From assembly GCA_937899725.1 (NCBI GenBank), contig CALCCA010000106.1, forward strand, positions 1 to 42,596: a stretch of DNA of 42,596 bases. Direction: 5' to 3'. The stretch comes from an uncultured Halomicronema sp. Its GTDB lineage: Bacteria; Cyanobacteriota; Cyanobacteriia; Phormidesmidales; Phormidesmidaceae. Positions 1 through 7,596 of the stretch are shown here, piece by piece. Position 1 is the first letter of the stretch. Each line of letters starts with the position of its first letter. The notes under the pieces were generated by a model. That model ran no database searches. It saw nothing but the letters and a program-made list of their open reading frames with translations, and was not told the origin of the DNA. Position numbers and translations under genes: made by a program.

Positions 1-109
1 AGAAACGATATCTTCTAGGATATTTTTTCTACCATGAACGGATGACGTGCTCCCTTCAAAACTCCTGGTTGGTGAACCGATGCGTGGAACTCGGCGCTTT
101 TGGAGAAAC

Positions 110-934
110 TCATTTTGCCGAGTAATCGCTCGCCACCCAATCAACCAAGGGGCGGAACTGCGCCACCAAATCAGCCCGGTTGGTAACCAAAGTGGGAAAC
201 GGACGACTGCGGTAATTTTCGCCTACGGTGAGGGGAAAGGGCGGGCGATCGTCCAGCGCCGTCCAGGTGGCTCCAGCCGCGTGCACAATCGGCCAGATGC
301 CCGCAATATCCCACACTTTCGGAGTAGCTTCGACCGCCCCGATCGCATAGCCTGCAGCCACAATTAGCAAATTGTAGGTAGCGACTCCCAGCATCCGCAC
401 CTTGCAGGGAAAGGGCTGCTGCAACACATCGGTACTGCGAGCACAGAGGCTAAAGAACTGATTTTTGCCCGGATCATCTGAGCGCACCTGAATCGGCTGA
501 CCATTCAACCAAGCCCCGGTCGACATGTCCAAGCCGCTATCACCCGGCCAATAGCCATAGAAATGCTGGTTCAATGTCGGTACGTAGACATATCCGTATA
601 CAGGCGTTCCCCGATAGAGCAGTCCCAGCGAAACGGCCCAGAGAGGAATTCCTTGAGTAAAGTTAGTCGTGCCATCAATGGGATCGACAATCCAGCACCA
701 GTCCCTATCGGGAAAGACATGCAGGGTTTCTTCACTCAGCACCCCGTGCTCAGGAAAGGTTGACTGAATGGCCGTTCTCAAGCGTTCGTCCGACCACTTA
801 TCAAACTCGGTGACCAGGCTACCATCCTGTTTTTCTTCAGCCGTAACGCGGCCAAACACCTCCAGCAGCTTGGCACCGACTTCAGTCGTGATGGATTTCG
901 AGAAATCGAGTACCTGATCCCAAAAATCATCCAC
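110..934 (-). CDS. Inositol monophosphatase family protein
   Basis: Predicted Mg2+-dependent phosphatase of the IMPase/FBPase superfamily, 274 aa, soluble. The metal-site residues are visible: Glu68-Glu69 in LSEET, the DPIDGT motif (Asp84, Asp87, Gly88, Thr89), and the C-terminal WDIAG motif with Asp209. Length is normal for the family (about 260-280 aa). The start is a GTG (932-934) lying just 3 bp after the stop of the MFS carrier gene upstream on the same strand, so the two are almost certainly co-transcribed and perhaps translationally coupled. Substrate cannot be told from sequence: inositol-1-phosphate, histidinol-phosphate and 3'-phosphoadenosine-5'-phosphate phosphatases share these motifs. 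Family assignment is firm; the precise reaction is inference. Confidence 0.93.
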   Translation of the reverse strand: MDDFWDQVLDFSKSITTEVGAKLLEVFGRVTAEEKQDGSLVTEFDKWSDERLRTAIQSTFPEHGVLSEETLHVFPDRDWCWIVDPIDGTTNFTQGIPLWAVSLGLLYRGTPVYGYVYVPTLNQHFYGYWPGDSGLDMSTGAWLNGQPIQVRSDDPGKNQFFSLCARSTDVLQQPFPCKVRMLGVATYNLLIVAAGYAIGAVEATPKVWDIAGIWPIVHAAGATWTALDDRPPFPLTVGENYRSRPFPTLVTNRADLVAQFRPLVDWVASDYSAK

Positions 935-937
935 GGG

Positions 938-2359
938 CTAGTCCAAATCCAGTTCCATCAGGGTCGCGATCGCTTTACCAGATTCAGTCTTGAACTGCTG
1001 CACATTAATCCGCGTCAGCAGCGCAAAGGCTATTACCATGCCGATTGCCTGCACCGCAAACACTAGCGCAAAAGCAAAGAAGGTCTGACTGAATATCTGG
1101 CGACCCAAATCGAGCAGCGCCCCACCAAGAACAGTCGCACTGGCCTGCGCCATCGCTTGGGCCAATCCCCACGCCCCAATAAAGGTGCCAGCAGTTTCGG
1201 CAGCGGTAAAGTCGAGCATCAAACTCACAGCGCTGTTGGTCAAAATGCCCGAGGCTAAGCCAAACAGCATCACCGCGCTGCGGAGCGTGGTGGGGTTCGC
1301 CGTGACGCCCGCGAGAATCACCAACACAAAACAGACAGAAGAGAACAAACAGCCGATCATTGCCGTGCGCTGCTTACCCAGACGCGGCACGATGAGAAAT
1401 CCGGCTAAGCCGATACCCGCCAAAATGCCATAGCCCCAAAACTGGTTCAATCCAGCACTTTCGCCAATGCTGAGACCAAACACCTCGCGCGCATAGGGCT
1501 CTAACACGGGCTGCTGGAGAAACAGGCTGACGGTCATCACCAGCAAGAAGACAAAGAAAACCCCGGTCTGTTTAGAAGCGGTCAGCACCGAGAGCGCTTG
1601 TCGTAAGGTGATCTGGTCTTCGCGGCCCGCTAAGGAAGAACGGCTGGCGTAACGGGAATATTTTTTTTCAATGCCCACGGTAGCGAGCATGCCCAATCCG
1701 ACAACCGTGATGGGAAACAGAATGAACAGGCGCGTGATGGCCGCCTGGAGTTCTTCCGCCGAGATGTTCTCTAGCAGTACCTGACCGACGATCGCCCCGG
1801 CCACAATACCCACCATCAACATGGCCCAGACAATGCCGACCAGTTGCGAGCGGTTATCCTCATCGGAGACATCCACCAACAGCGCCGCAAAAGGCGTCGA
1901 ACTCACGGAAATGCACAGACCATAGAGGGCAAACATGCCCGCCAACAGGGCCAACCAGCCCCAGGTCACGGCAGTCCAACCGGCGGCAGCACTGGCTCCC
2001 AGTTGCCACACCACCTGAATCGCCACAAATAAGCAGATCGCCTGGAGCGCCATGCCCAGCCACACATATCCCGTGCGGTGATAGCCGCGAATCGGCTTGG
2101 AGTCGGAAATTTGACCAATCCAAACGCGGGCCGGAGCGACGAATTGATACATCGCAATCGCCCCGGAGGCCAAAATCGCAGGAATCTGTAATTCCGAAAT
2201 CAGGACCTGATTCAAAATGCCGAGGGTCAGCAACGACAGCAGCCCCAGACCCATCTGAAACAACCCCAGGCGGAACATCGTGAACAGATTGATGCGAGGC
2301 GGTGGGGTGGTCGGCAACGGCAAATGGGATGAACGAGACAGATCGCTAGTAGCCATCAT
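938..2359 (-). CDS. BCD/PucC-family MFS transporter
   Basis: Membrane protein of 473 aa with about 12 hydrophobic segments. The N-terminal stretch (FRLGLFQMGLG, then ELQIPA, then VAPARVWIGQISD with the following GYHRTGYVWLG) is typical of the bacteriochlorophyll-delivery (BCD/PucC) branch of the major facilitator superfamily. Oxygenic phototrophs carry homologues thought to act in chlorophyll or pigment-protein assembly; the substrate here is not shown by sequence. It is the first gene of a two-gene unit with the IMPase-family gene 3 bp downstream. The start has two consecutive ATG codons at 2354-2359, without a clear Shine-Dalgarno. Family call is strong, transported compound unknown. Confidence 0.9.
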   Translation of the reverse strand: MMATSDLSRSSHLPLPTTPPPRINLFTMFRLGLFQMGLGLLSLLTLGILNQVLISELQIPAILASGAIAMYQFVAPARVWIGQISDSKPIRGYHRTGYVWLGMALQAICLFVAIQVVWQLGASAAAGWTAVTWGWLALLAGMFALYGLCISVSSTPFAALLVDVSDEDNRSQLVGIVWAMLMVGIVAGAIVGQVLLENISAEELQAAITRLFILFPITVVGLGMLATVGIEKKYSRYASRSSLAGREDQITLRQALSVLTASKQTGVFFVFLLVMTVSLFLQQPVLEPYAREVFGLSIGESAGLNQFWGYGILAGIGLAGFLIVPRLGKQRTAMIGCLFSSVCFVLVILAGVTANPTTLRSAVMLFGLASGILTNSAVSLMLDFTAAETAGTFIGAWGLAQAMAQASATVLGGALLDLGRQIFSQTFFAFALVFAVQAIGMVIAFALLTRINVQQFKTESGKAIATLMELDLD

Positions 2360-2463
2360 TGGTCAGGGGGTGAAGGACGCTCAAACCAAAGTTGTCGAGG
2401 TCATGCCATCAGCCATGCCTCGACAGTTAACAGCATAGGACGTGTTTTGCCCAGCTGACTTGT

Positions 2464-3159
2464 TTAAGCCGGTACCTGATTGAGCACCGTCATTACCGCG
2501 ACCGCTGTGGGAGCCGATGACGGGGGATTTTGTCCGGTCACCAAATTGCCGTCGGTGACGACGTGGGGTTGAAAAATATCCGCCTGGCTAAACTCGCCGC
2601 CCAGTTCCCGCAATCGAGTTTCTAGCGCGAAGGGGACAACTTGAGCGAGTTCCACCGCTTTCTCTTCCTCATTGGTGAAAGCAGTGAGCTGTTTACCTTT
2701 GAGAATCGAGTCACTGTTGGACGTCTTGGCATTGACGAAGGCGGCTGGTCCATGGCAAACGGCGCTGACTACTTTGCCCTGTGCATCAAACGCGGCCACG
2801 AGTTTGGCCACATCCTCACTTGTGGCCAGATCCCACATGGGGCCGTGCCCGCCGGGGAAGAAAATCGCTTCGGCATCATCAACGCTGACGTCCTTGAGCA
2901 AAACCGGATTAGCTAGCTTGGCCTGCGCCTCGGCATCATTCTCAAATCGTTGAGTGGCTTCGGTCTGATTTTCAGGCGCACTACTGCGCGGATCAATCGG
3001 CGGTTTACCCGCTTGGGGAGCCGCAATGATCACTTCAGCATCGGCATCGATAAAGGCATAGTAAGGAGCCGCAAATTCTTCCAGCCAAAAGCCGGTTTTC
3101 TCGCCCGTGTTACCCAACTCACTGTGGGAGGTCAACACCATCAAAATCCGCATCTGCAT
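2464..3159 (-). CDS. DJ-1/PfpI family protein (Hsp31-like type 1 glutamine amidotransferase fold)
   Basis: A 231-aa cytosolic protein of the DJ-1/PfpI superfamily, closest in layout to Hsp31-type glyoxalase III/chaperones. The nucleophile elbow is AVCHGPA with Cys135 and His136; the preceding FFPGGHGPMWD (about 100-110) is the other conserved block of this class. Hsp31-like members detoxify methylglyoxal or act as holdase chaperones; which applies here is inference. A good ribosome site (GAGGAG about 8 nt upstream) supports the ATG at 3159. It lies between the MFS carrier gene and msrA on the same strand, a setting compatible with damage response. A 10-bp-arm hairpin (3187-3229) sits just upstream in the likely leader. 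Confidence 0.92.
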   Translation of the reverse strand: MQMRILMVLTSHSELGNTGEKTGFWLEEFAAPYYAFIDADAEVIIAAPQAGKPPIDPRSSAPENQTEATQRFENDAEAQAKLANPVLLKDVSVDDAEAIFFPGGHGPMWDLATSEDVAKLVAAFDAQGKVVSAVCHGPAAFVNAKTSNSDSILKGKQLTAFTNEEEKAVELAQVVPFALETRLRELGGEFSQADIFQPHVVTDGNLVTGQNPPSSAPTAVAVMTVLNQVPA

Positions 3160-3186
3160 AAAAATCTCCTCAATCTGTATCGTCTG

Positions 3187-3229
3187 AGCCTGCCAGCCGT
3201 TCTTTATCCTAAACAGCGACTGGCAGGCT
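3187..3229. promoter_or_regulatory. Stable inverted repeat in leader of DJ-1 family gene
   Basis: AGCCTGCCAG (3187-3196) and CTGGCAGGCT (3220-3229) are perfect 10-bp complementary arms around a 23-nt loop. It is 28 bp upstream of the DJ-1-family start and 67 bp downstream of the msrA stop. No T-run follows on the minus strand, so it is not a classic intrinsic terminator; a leader structure, RNA-processing site or operator are all possible. Confidence 0.5.
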
Positions 3230-3296
3230 GTCTTCTATCGGAAGTTATTGCTACGACCCATCCGACCAAACTTAGGTCAAACCACTGCTCTACTGG

Positions 3297-3788
3297 TCAA
3301 TTTGATACGGCTTTCTGCGAAGCTCGCTTCTCAAAATATTGCTGGTGATCTTCAGAAGCGAGCCAGTAAGTACTAGCCGGTTCAATTGGTGTGACGATCG
3401 CCTGATCGTAGCGCCCTGATTGTTCTAGCTCAGCTTTAGACCGCTGCGCGATCGCCCTCTGTTCCGGCGTGTGGTAGAAGATGACGGAGCGATATTGCTC
3501 GCCGCGATCGGCTCCCTGACGATTTAGGCTGGTGGGATCATGGCACTGCCAAAAGTTTTCCAGCAGGGTTTCGTAGCTGATTTGTTGGGGATCGTATTCC
3601 ACCTGTGCAACTTCCGCATGGCCGGTGATACGCGAAAGCACATCCAAATAGCAGGGGTTCTCAAAATGGCCGCCCATGTACCCCACTGAAGTTTTAACCA
3701 CCCCAGTTAGTCGACTAAAGGTGGCTTCCGTGCCCCAAAAGCAGCCCGCGCCAAACGTGGCAAGTTCGATCAAAGGCTGAGTCATCAT
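3297..3788 (-). CDS. msrA: Peptide-methionine (S)-S-oxide reductase MsrA
   Basis: Reduces methionine-S-sulfoxide in proteins and free methionine, using thioredoxin. The family signature GAGCFWGTEATF is present with the catalytic Cys16, followed by VGYMGG and by the HAEVAQVEYDP block. The HDPTSLNRQGADRGEQYRS segment is also typical. At 163 aa it is a normal single-domain MsrA without a fused MsrB. Two adjacent ATG codons mark the start (3783-3788). It is divergent from the TPR/CD225 gene to the right and shares strand with the DJ-1-family gene downstream. Confidence 0.97.
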   Translation of the reverse strand: MMTQPLIELATFGAGCFWGTEATFSRLTGVVKTSVGYMGGHFENPCYLDVLSRITGHAEVAQVEYDPQQISYETLLENFWQCHDPTSLNRQGADRGEQYRSVIFYHTPEQRAIAQRSKAELEQSGRYDQAIVTPIEPASTYWLASEDHQQYFEKRASQKAVSN

Positions 3789-4107
3789 TCACGGAAGAGG
3801 AAGTTTCTAGCTTTATTGTGACGCAGCGATGACCTTGATCAGGCAAACGGGCAGCGATCCCGCCGGCTGATTACACAAGCTCATAGCTATGATGCGATGC
3901 GCTCACTCCGGTCGATGACGGTTAGGCTGCGACAGACAATTTCTGAAAATGCTCGTCTGTAGGATCACGTAGGAGTTCAGGGAGAGGACGTTCAAGGCTT
4001 GCTGTGGAAGGTTTTGAGCGCTTTGAGATCGCGCCACCAGTGGTTGTGACGGTTGCCCTGCTGGTTGTCGTTACGGAATAAGTTTGTCACCCTTTGAAGT
4101 GGGCACT
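3789..4107. other. Divergent intergenic region between msrA and TPR/CD225 gene
   Basis: About 320 bp that must hold the promoters of two divergent genes. I see no RNA gene, no convincing sigma-70 box pair and no open reading frame with coding character. The last 24 bp could be coding if the downstream gene uses a TTG at 4084. Confidence 0.5.
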
Positions 4108-5313
4108 ATGGAACTGTCCAATGAGGCGGAAGCAATGACACGATCACTGCGAACTTGGGTGCAGCGTCAGCAGGGCAGATATTTACTGCGGCGTGGGTTG
4201 AACATGCAGCAAAAAAACCTTGACACATCCATTCGGTTACTAACAGCGGCATTAAACTCTCACCAAAATCCCACAGAAGTATTGATTCGACGGGGATTAG
4301 CGTATTTTCAACAGGACACTCTAGAGCAAGCGCGACTTGATTTTGATCAGGCGATCGCCCTGAGCCCAGACGATGCCCGCGCCTATGGTCATCGGGGGCT
4401 GCTCCGTTACCAACGGTCAGACGTGGACGGCGCTTTAGCGGATTGGGACCATGCTCTGCGTCTAAAACCGCATGATGCCACCACTCGCTATCACCGAGGT
4501 CTAGTGCTGGCTCAGCAAGAGCAGTATGCCGACGCCTTAGTCGACTTTGACATCGCCCTAGAACAAAACCCGCTGCTGGCTGAAGCTTATCTGCATCGGG
4601 GCAAAGTACAGCAGCTGTTGGGCAACTTGCCCGCCGCCATTCAAGATTGGGAACTAGCTCTGTGCAATGATTTGCGCCTTGATGAAGCTTACGAACTGTT
4701 GGCAGAAACCCGAGAACAGACCAATACCTTGTCTCTGCAGGAACAGTTTTCGGATCTGCTCCCTGACAATTTCTCTTTAAGTGCCGAACCGCAGGACAAG
4801 CTGCTGATCTTGACCTTGCATCGCCCAGTGGGGGCACCAGTCAATTACTTTAAGCTGCCCAATACGTTGCGCGATCGCCTCGTTGAGCTACAGCTACCGG
4901 TTGTGAGACGTTTTCGCTTAATTGCGAAAGCCGGGGACTCTTCTCTCTCAGAATGGGATCACACCTACAACATTTATGACAAAGCGCCTTGCCCACCCGC
5001 TCACTGGCGGGATGCTGTGGCCACAACGCTGCTCCTATTTCCCCCATTTGGCGTCGTGGCTTTGGTGTTAGCGGCCCAAGTTAAACCGGCTTACCGGCGG
5101 GGCGACTATCCCATTGCCGCTCGCACCTCTCAAGCCGTGCGAAAGCTCTGCCTCAGCAGCAGTGCCATTATGGGCATGATGCTGTTTGGCTTGGCCAGCT
5201 ATGGGGTTTACACCTATGTGGAAGGCGAATATCCCAATCCAGCAGCTAAGACCGCGTTGACCGAATCTACAGACCCTGCAGACGAATCACTGTCTTCAGA
5301 CGAATCACTGTAA
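4108..5313 (+). CDS. TPR protein with C-terminal CD225/dispanin-like membrane domain
   Basis: About 401 aa. Residues roughly 30-190 form four to five tetratricopeptide repeats, with recurrent AxxxRGLxxxxxxxxxxAxxDFDxAIxLxPxxAxAYxHRG character, a protein-binding scaffold. A middle segment (about 210-300) is unassigned. Near the C-terminus come two hydrophobic spans separated by a polar loop, LLLFPPFGVVALVLAAQV then GDYPIAARTSQAVRKL then SSAIMGMMLFGLASYGVYTY, which matches the CD225/dispanin pattern of an intramembrane helix, a G-D-x-xxA-xxxS loop and a second helix. The start is uncertain: ATG 4108 is used, but ATG 4135 has the better ribosome site (GAGG at 4123-4126) and a TTG at 4084 would also fit. 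The last codons hold an 18-bp tandem duplication (5279-5296 and 5297-5311). Function unknown; membrane-anchored scaffold is inference. Confidence 0.85.
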   Translation: MELSNEAEAMTRSLRTWVQRQQGRYLLRRGLNMQQKNLDTSIRLLTAALNSHQNPTEVLIRRGLAYFQQDTLEQARLDFDQAIALSPDDARAYGHRGLLRYQRSDVDGALADWDHALRLKPHDATTRYHRGLVLAQQEQYADALVDFDIALEQNPLLAEAYLHRGKVQQLLGNLPAAIQDWELALCNDLRLDEAYELLAETREQTNTLSLQEQFSDLLPDNFSLSAEPQDKLLILTLHRPVGAPVNYFKLPNTLRDRLVELQLPVVRRFRLIAKAGDSSLSEWDHTYNIYDKAPCPPAHWRDAVATTLLLFPPFGVVALVLAAQVKPAYRRGDYPIAARTSQAVRKLCLSSSAIMGMMLFGLASYGVYTYVEGEYPNPAAKTALTESTDPADESLSSDESL

Positions 5314-5403
5314 TGCCCGCAACGCTCCCGAGCCAGGGAATCATCGCAGAACACCCTGCAGCAAGGGCAAGGCCCTACGGCTTGTCGAGATTAGAAAAAG
5401 CCC

Positions 5404-5455
5404 GCCAGATAGTGATTACAGCTATCTGGGGTGACCTAATCAAACGGCGGCTTGC
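5404..5455. repeat. Diverged direct repeat, copy a
   Basis: About 52 bp aligning without gaps to 5656-5707, roughly 77% identical over the whole and 22 of 24 over the last part (5432-5455). Its first half folds as a hairpin, CCAGATAG (5405-5412) with CTATCTGG (5422-5429), which is lost in copy b. Confidence 0.65.
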
Positions 5456-5475
5456 GACAGGCTGCTGGATGCTTA

Positions 5476-5615
5476 TACCAGTTCTACAAATTACAACTAC
5501 ACAGACAAGTCGGCTTTCTCCCTCGGGGAGACGCGATGCGAACGCCGCCGCTCAGCCGACGTTCCTTGAGCGGAGTCGAAAGGAAGATCTGTAATCCAGT
5601 TTCAGAGAATTGGTA
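5476..5615 (+). mobile_element. MITE-like element, copy 1 (140 bp)
   Basis: A 140-bp non-coding element with imperfect terminal inverted repeats: TACCAGTTCT at the left end and AGAATTGGTA at the right (9 of 10 complementary). It is flanked by TA on both sides (5474-5475 and 5616-5617), as expected for a TA target-site duplication. Inside, GTCGGCT and AGCCGAC form an outer stem enclosing further palindromes (CTCCC/GGGAG). A copy of identical length, about 94% identical by hand alignment, lies in the opposite orientation at 34404-34543. No transposase is encoded, so this is a non-autonomous element presumably mobilised in trans. Confidence 0.8.
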
Positions 5616-5655
5616 TAGCAGAATGCAGAGTTCGTAATGCGGAATTAAAATGCTT

Positions 5656-5707
5656 GCCAGATATTGGACTCAGCCATCCAGATTGACCTGATCAAACTGC
5701 GGCTTGC
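5656..5707. repeat. Diverged direct repeat, copy b
   Basis: Second copy of the ~52-bp sequence at 5404-5455, offset 252 bp and on the other side of the MITE-like element. The best-preserved part is 5684-5707 (22 of 24 identical). Confidence 0.65.
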
Positions 5708-5798
5708 TATATTAGCCGGTGCCAAGGGCAGATTCTAAAGTCTCCCTTCTAGTCGATAACGACCTGCGGGGAACGCTCTTGACCATCACCCGCGATCG

Positions 5799-7286
5799 CT
5801 ACAGCTCGCCAAAGCCCTTTTTCTTTTTGCCTTTCTTTTTCTTTTTGCCGCCGCCCCCCATCCCTGGATAGCCGCGAAAGCCCGGTTGAGCGCCGCCGCC
5901 CATGCCCGGCATGCCACCACCACCCATACCGGGGAAACCACCGCCCATACCAGGCATACCACCACCCATACCGGGCATACCCATCTGGCCAGACCCCATC
6001 TGCTGCATCATGGTGCGCATTTTTTGAAAATCGCTGACTAGCTTGCTGACATCGCGATCCTGATAGCCCGCCCCTTTAGCAATGCGGCGACGGCGACTGG
6101 GGGAGCCAGAGAGCAACTCAGGATTTTTACGCTCCTGCTTGGTCATGGAATTGATCATGGCTTCGACCCGGCGGAGCTGGGTTTCACCCTGACGCAGCTG
6201 ATCGTCAGAAATTTTTCCCGCCATCCCCGGAATCATCTTCATGATGCCGCCGAGAGAGCCCATGTTTTTCATCAGTCGCGTCTGCTTGAGAAAATCGTCG
6301 AAGTCAAACTTCGCTTCGAGAATCTTCTCCTGTAGCTTTTCAGCATCGGCAATATCGACCGCTTCCTGAGCCTTTTCGACCAGGGTGAGCACGTCACCCA
6401 TACCCAAAATGCGCGACGCCATGCGATCAGGATAAAACGGCTGGAGCGCCTCCACCTTTTCGCCCACCCCGATGAACTTAATCGGCTTACCCGATATCTG
6501 CCGCACGGAGAGCGCGGCCCCACCCCGCGAGTCGCCATCCATCTTGGTGAGAATGGCACCCGTAATCCCAATCTCATCGTGAAAGGTGCGGGTCAGGCTA
6601 GCAGCCTCTTGGCCGGTCATCGCATCCACCACCAGCAGCACTTCGTCTGGTTGAATGGCGGTCTTAATCTGGGCCAGCTCCGCCATCATGGCGGGGTCAA
6701 TTTGCAGTCGTCCCGCCGTATCGACGATGACCGTATCGACGCCCTCGGCTTTAGCGCGGGCGACCCCTTCACGAGCAATATCCACCGGGTTAGCATCGGT
6801 GCCCATGTCAAACACCGGCACGTCAATCTGCTTACCCAATGTGATCAGCTGATCGACTGCAGCAGGACGGTAGACGTCGGTCGCCACCATCATGGCGGAG
6901 CGCGATGATTTGCGGAGGTGCAGCGCCAGCTTGGCAGAGGCGGTGGTTTTACCCGTGCCCTGCAGGCCCGCCATCAAAATAACCGTGGGGGCCGCTTCTG
7001 CCTCAGCTAGAGGGCTATTCGTTTCACCCATTAGCTGGGTGAGCTCATCATTCACAATTTTGATAAATTGCTGGCCGGGGTTGACGCCCGAAACCACTTC
7101 GGCGCCCAACGCCTGCTCTTGCACGCTGGCGATGAAAGACTTGACTACCTGTAAATTAACATCGGCTTCTAACAGTGCTCGACGCACATCCCGCAAGGCT
7201 TCTTGCACATTGGCTTCACTAATTTTGTCTTGGCCTCGGAGCTTTTTCCAGGCCGAGTCAAAACGTTCAGAGAGGGCTTCAAACAT
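5799..7286 (-). CDS. ffh: Signal recognition particle protein Ffh (SRP54)
   Basis: GTPase of the signal recognition particle, targeting nascent membrane and secreted proteins to the translocon; 495 aa. The N-domain helical bundle spans about 1-90. The G domain has GLQGTGKTT (107-115), the DTAGR G3 motif, TKMDGDSRGG, and the later GVGEKVE. The M domain (from about 300) binds SRP RNA through the SPSRRRRIAKG helix. Unusual is the tail: a run of Gly-Met-Pro repeats (GMPGMGGG-like, encoded at about 5860-5995) and then a Lys-rich cluster ending KGFGEL. Flexible Met/Gly tails occur in Ffh, and the strongly basic end could add RNA or membrane contact (inference). No ffs RNA was recognised nearby. Confidence 0.98.
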   Translation of the reverse strand: MFEALSERFDSAWKKLRGQDKISEANVQEALRDVRRALLEADVNLQVVKSFIASVQEQALGAEVVSGVNPGQQFIKIVNDELTQLMGETNSPLAEAEAAPTVILMAGLQGTGKTTASAKLALHLRKSSRSAMMVATDVYRPAAVDQLITLGKQIDVPVFDMGTDANPVDIAREGVARAKAEGVDTVIVDTAGRLQIDPAMMAELAQIKTAIQPDEVLLVVDAMTGQEAASLTRTFHDEIGITGAILTKMDGDSRGGAALSVRQISGKPIKFIGVGEKVEALQPFYPDRMASRILGMGDVLTLVEKAQEAVDIADAEKLQEKILEAKFDFDDFLKQTRLMKNMGSLGGIMKMIPGMAGKISDDQLRQGETQLRRVEAMINSMTKQERKNPELLSGSPSRRRRIAKGAGYQDRDVSKLVSDFQKMRTMMQQMGSGQMGMPGMGGGMPGMGGGFPGMGGGGMPGMGGGAQPGFRGYPGMGGGGKKKKKGKKKKGFGEL

Positions 7287-7596
7287 AGGTTGAGTTGATG
7301 CGATTAAGCGGGATGGAACGAAAAAATAGGGCAGAATGAAGGTAACTTTGTGACCTTTTACCCTCCTTCTAGGATTTCTATTGTAAGGGGTTGTTGCCGC
7401 AGGCTACAGCGCCAGGCAAGGGCGGGTTTCTGGAAACGGGGCAGCTGCCGTTGAGGTTGTCAGCAGCGGTCTGCCAGCGGGCAAAAGGGGCAAAGTGCAT
7501 CAGGGTGTCCAGCGAAATCAATCAATTGAGGTTTTCTCGACTCGCGATCGCGGGCTTCCTCCGCACGACTGTCAAGAGAACCCAGGGGACACCACT
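7287..7596. other. Divergent intergenic region between ffh and GAF gene
   Basis: About 310 bp containing the promoters of ffh (minus) and the GAF-protein gene (plus). Reading frame upstream of ATG 7597 stays open back to 7495, but I consider it non-coding because a good ribosome site (AGGGGA, 7584-7589) precedes ATG 7597. No RNA gene or operator was recognised. Confidence 0.5.

Larger units (their letters stand above)
5316..5798. other. Repeat-rich gap between two tail-to-tail genes
   Basis: About 480 bp between the 3' ends of the TPR/CD225 gene and ffh. It contains a hairpin at 5405-5429, a diverged ~52-bp direct repeat (5404-5455 and 5656-5707) and the 140-bp MITE-like element (5476-5615). 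A 93-codon reading frame starting at 5313 crosses the element and looks accidental. No terminator with a clear T-run was seen. Confidence 0.7.

Noticed and set aside
5313-5594. 93-codon frame overlapping the TPR gene stop (ATG 5313)
   Set aside because: It crosses the MITE-like element and repeat DNA; the same frame appears across copy 2, so it reflects repeat sequence and not a gene.
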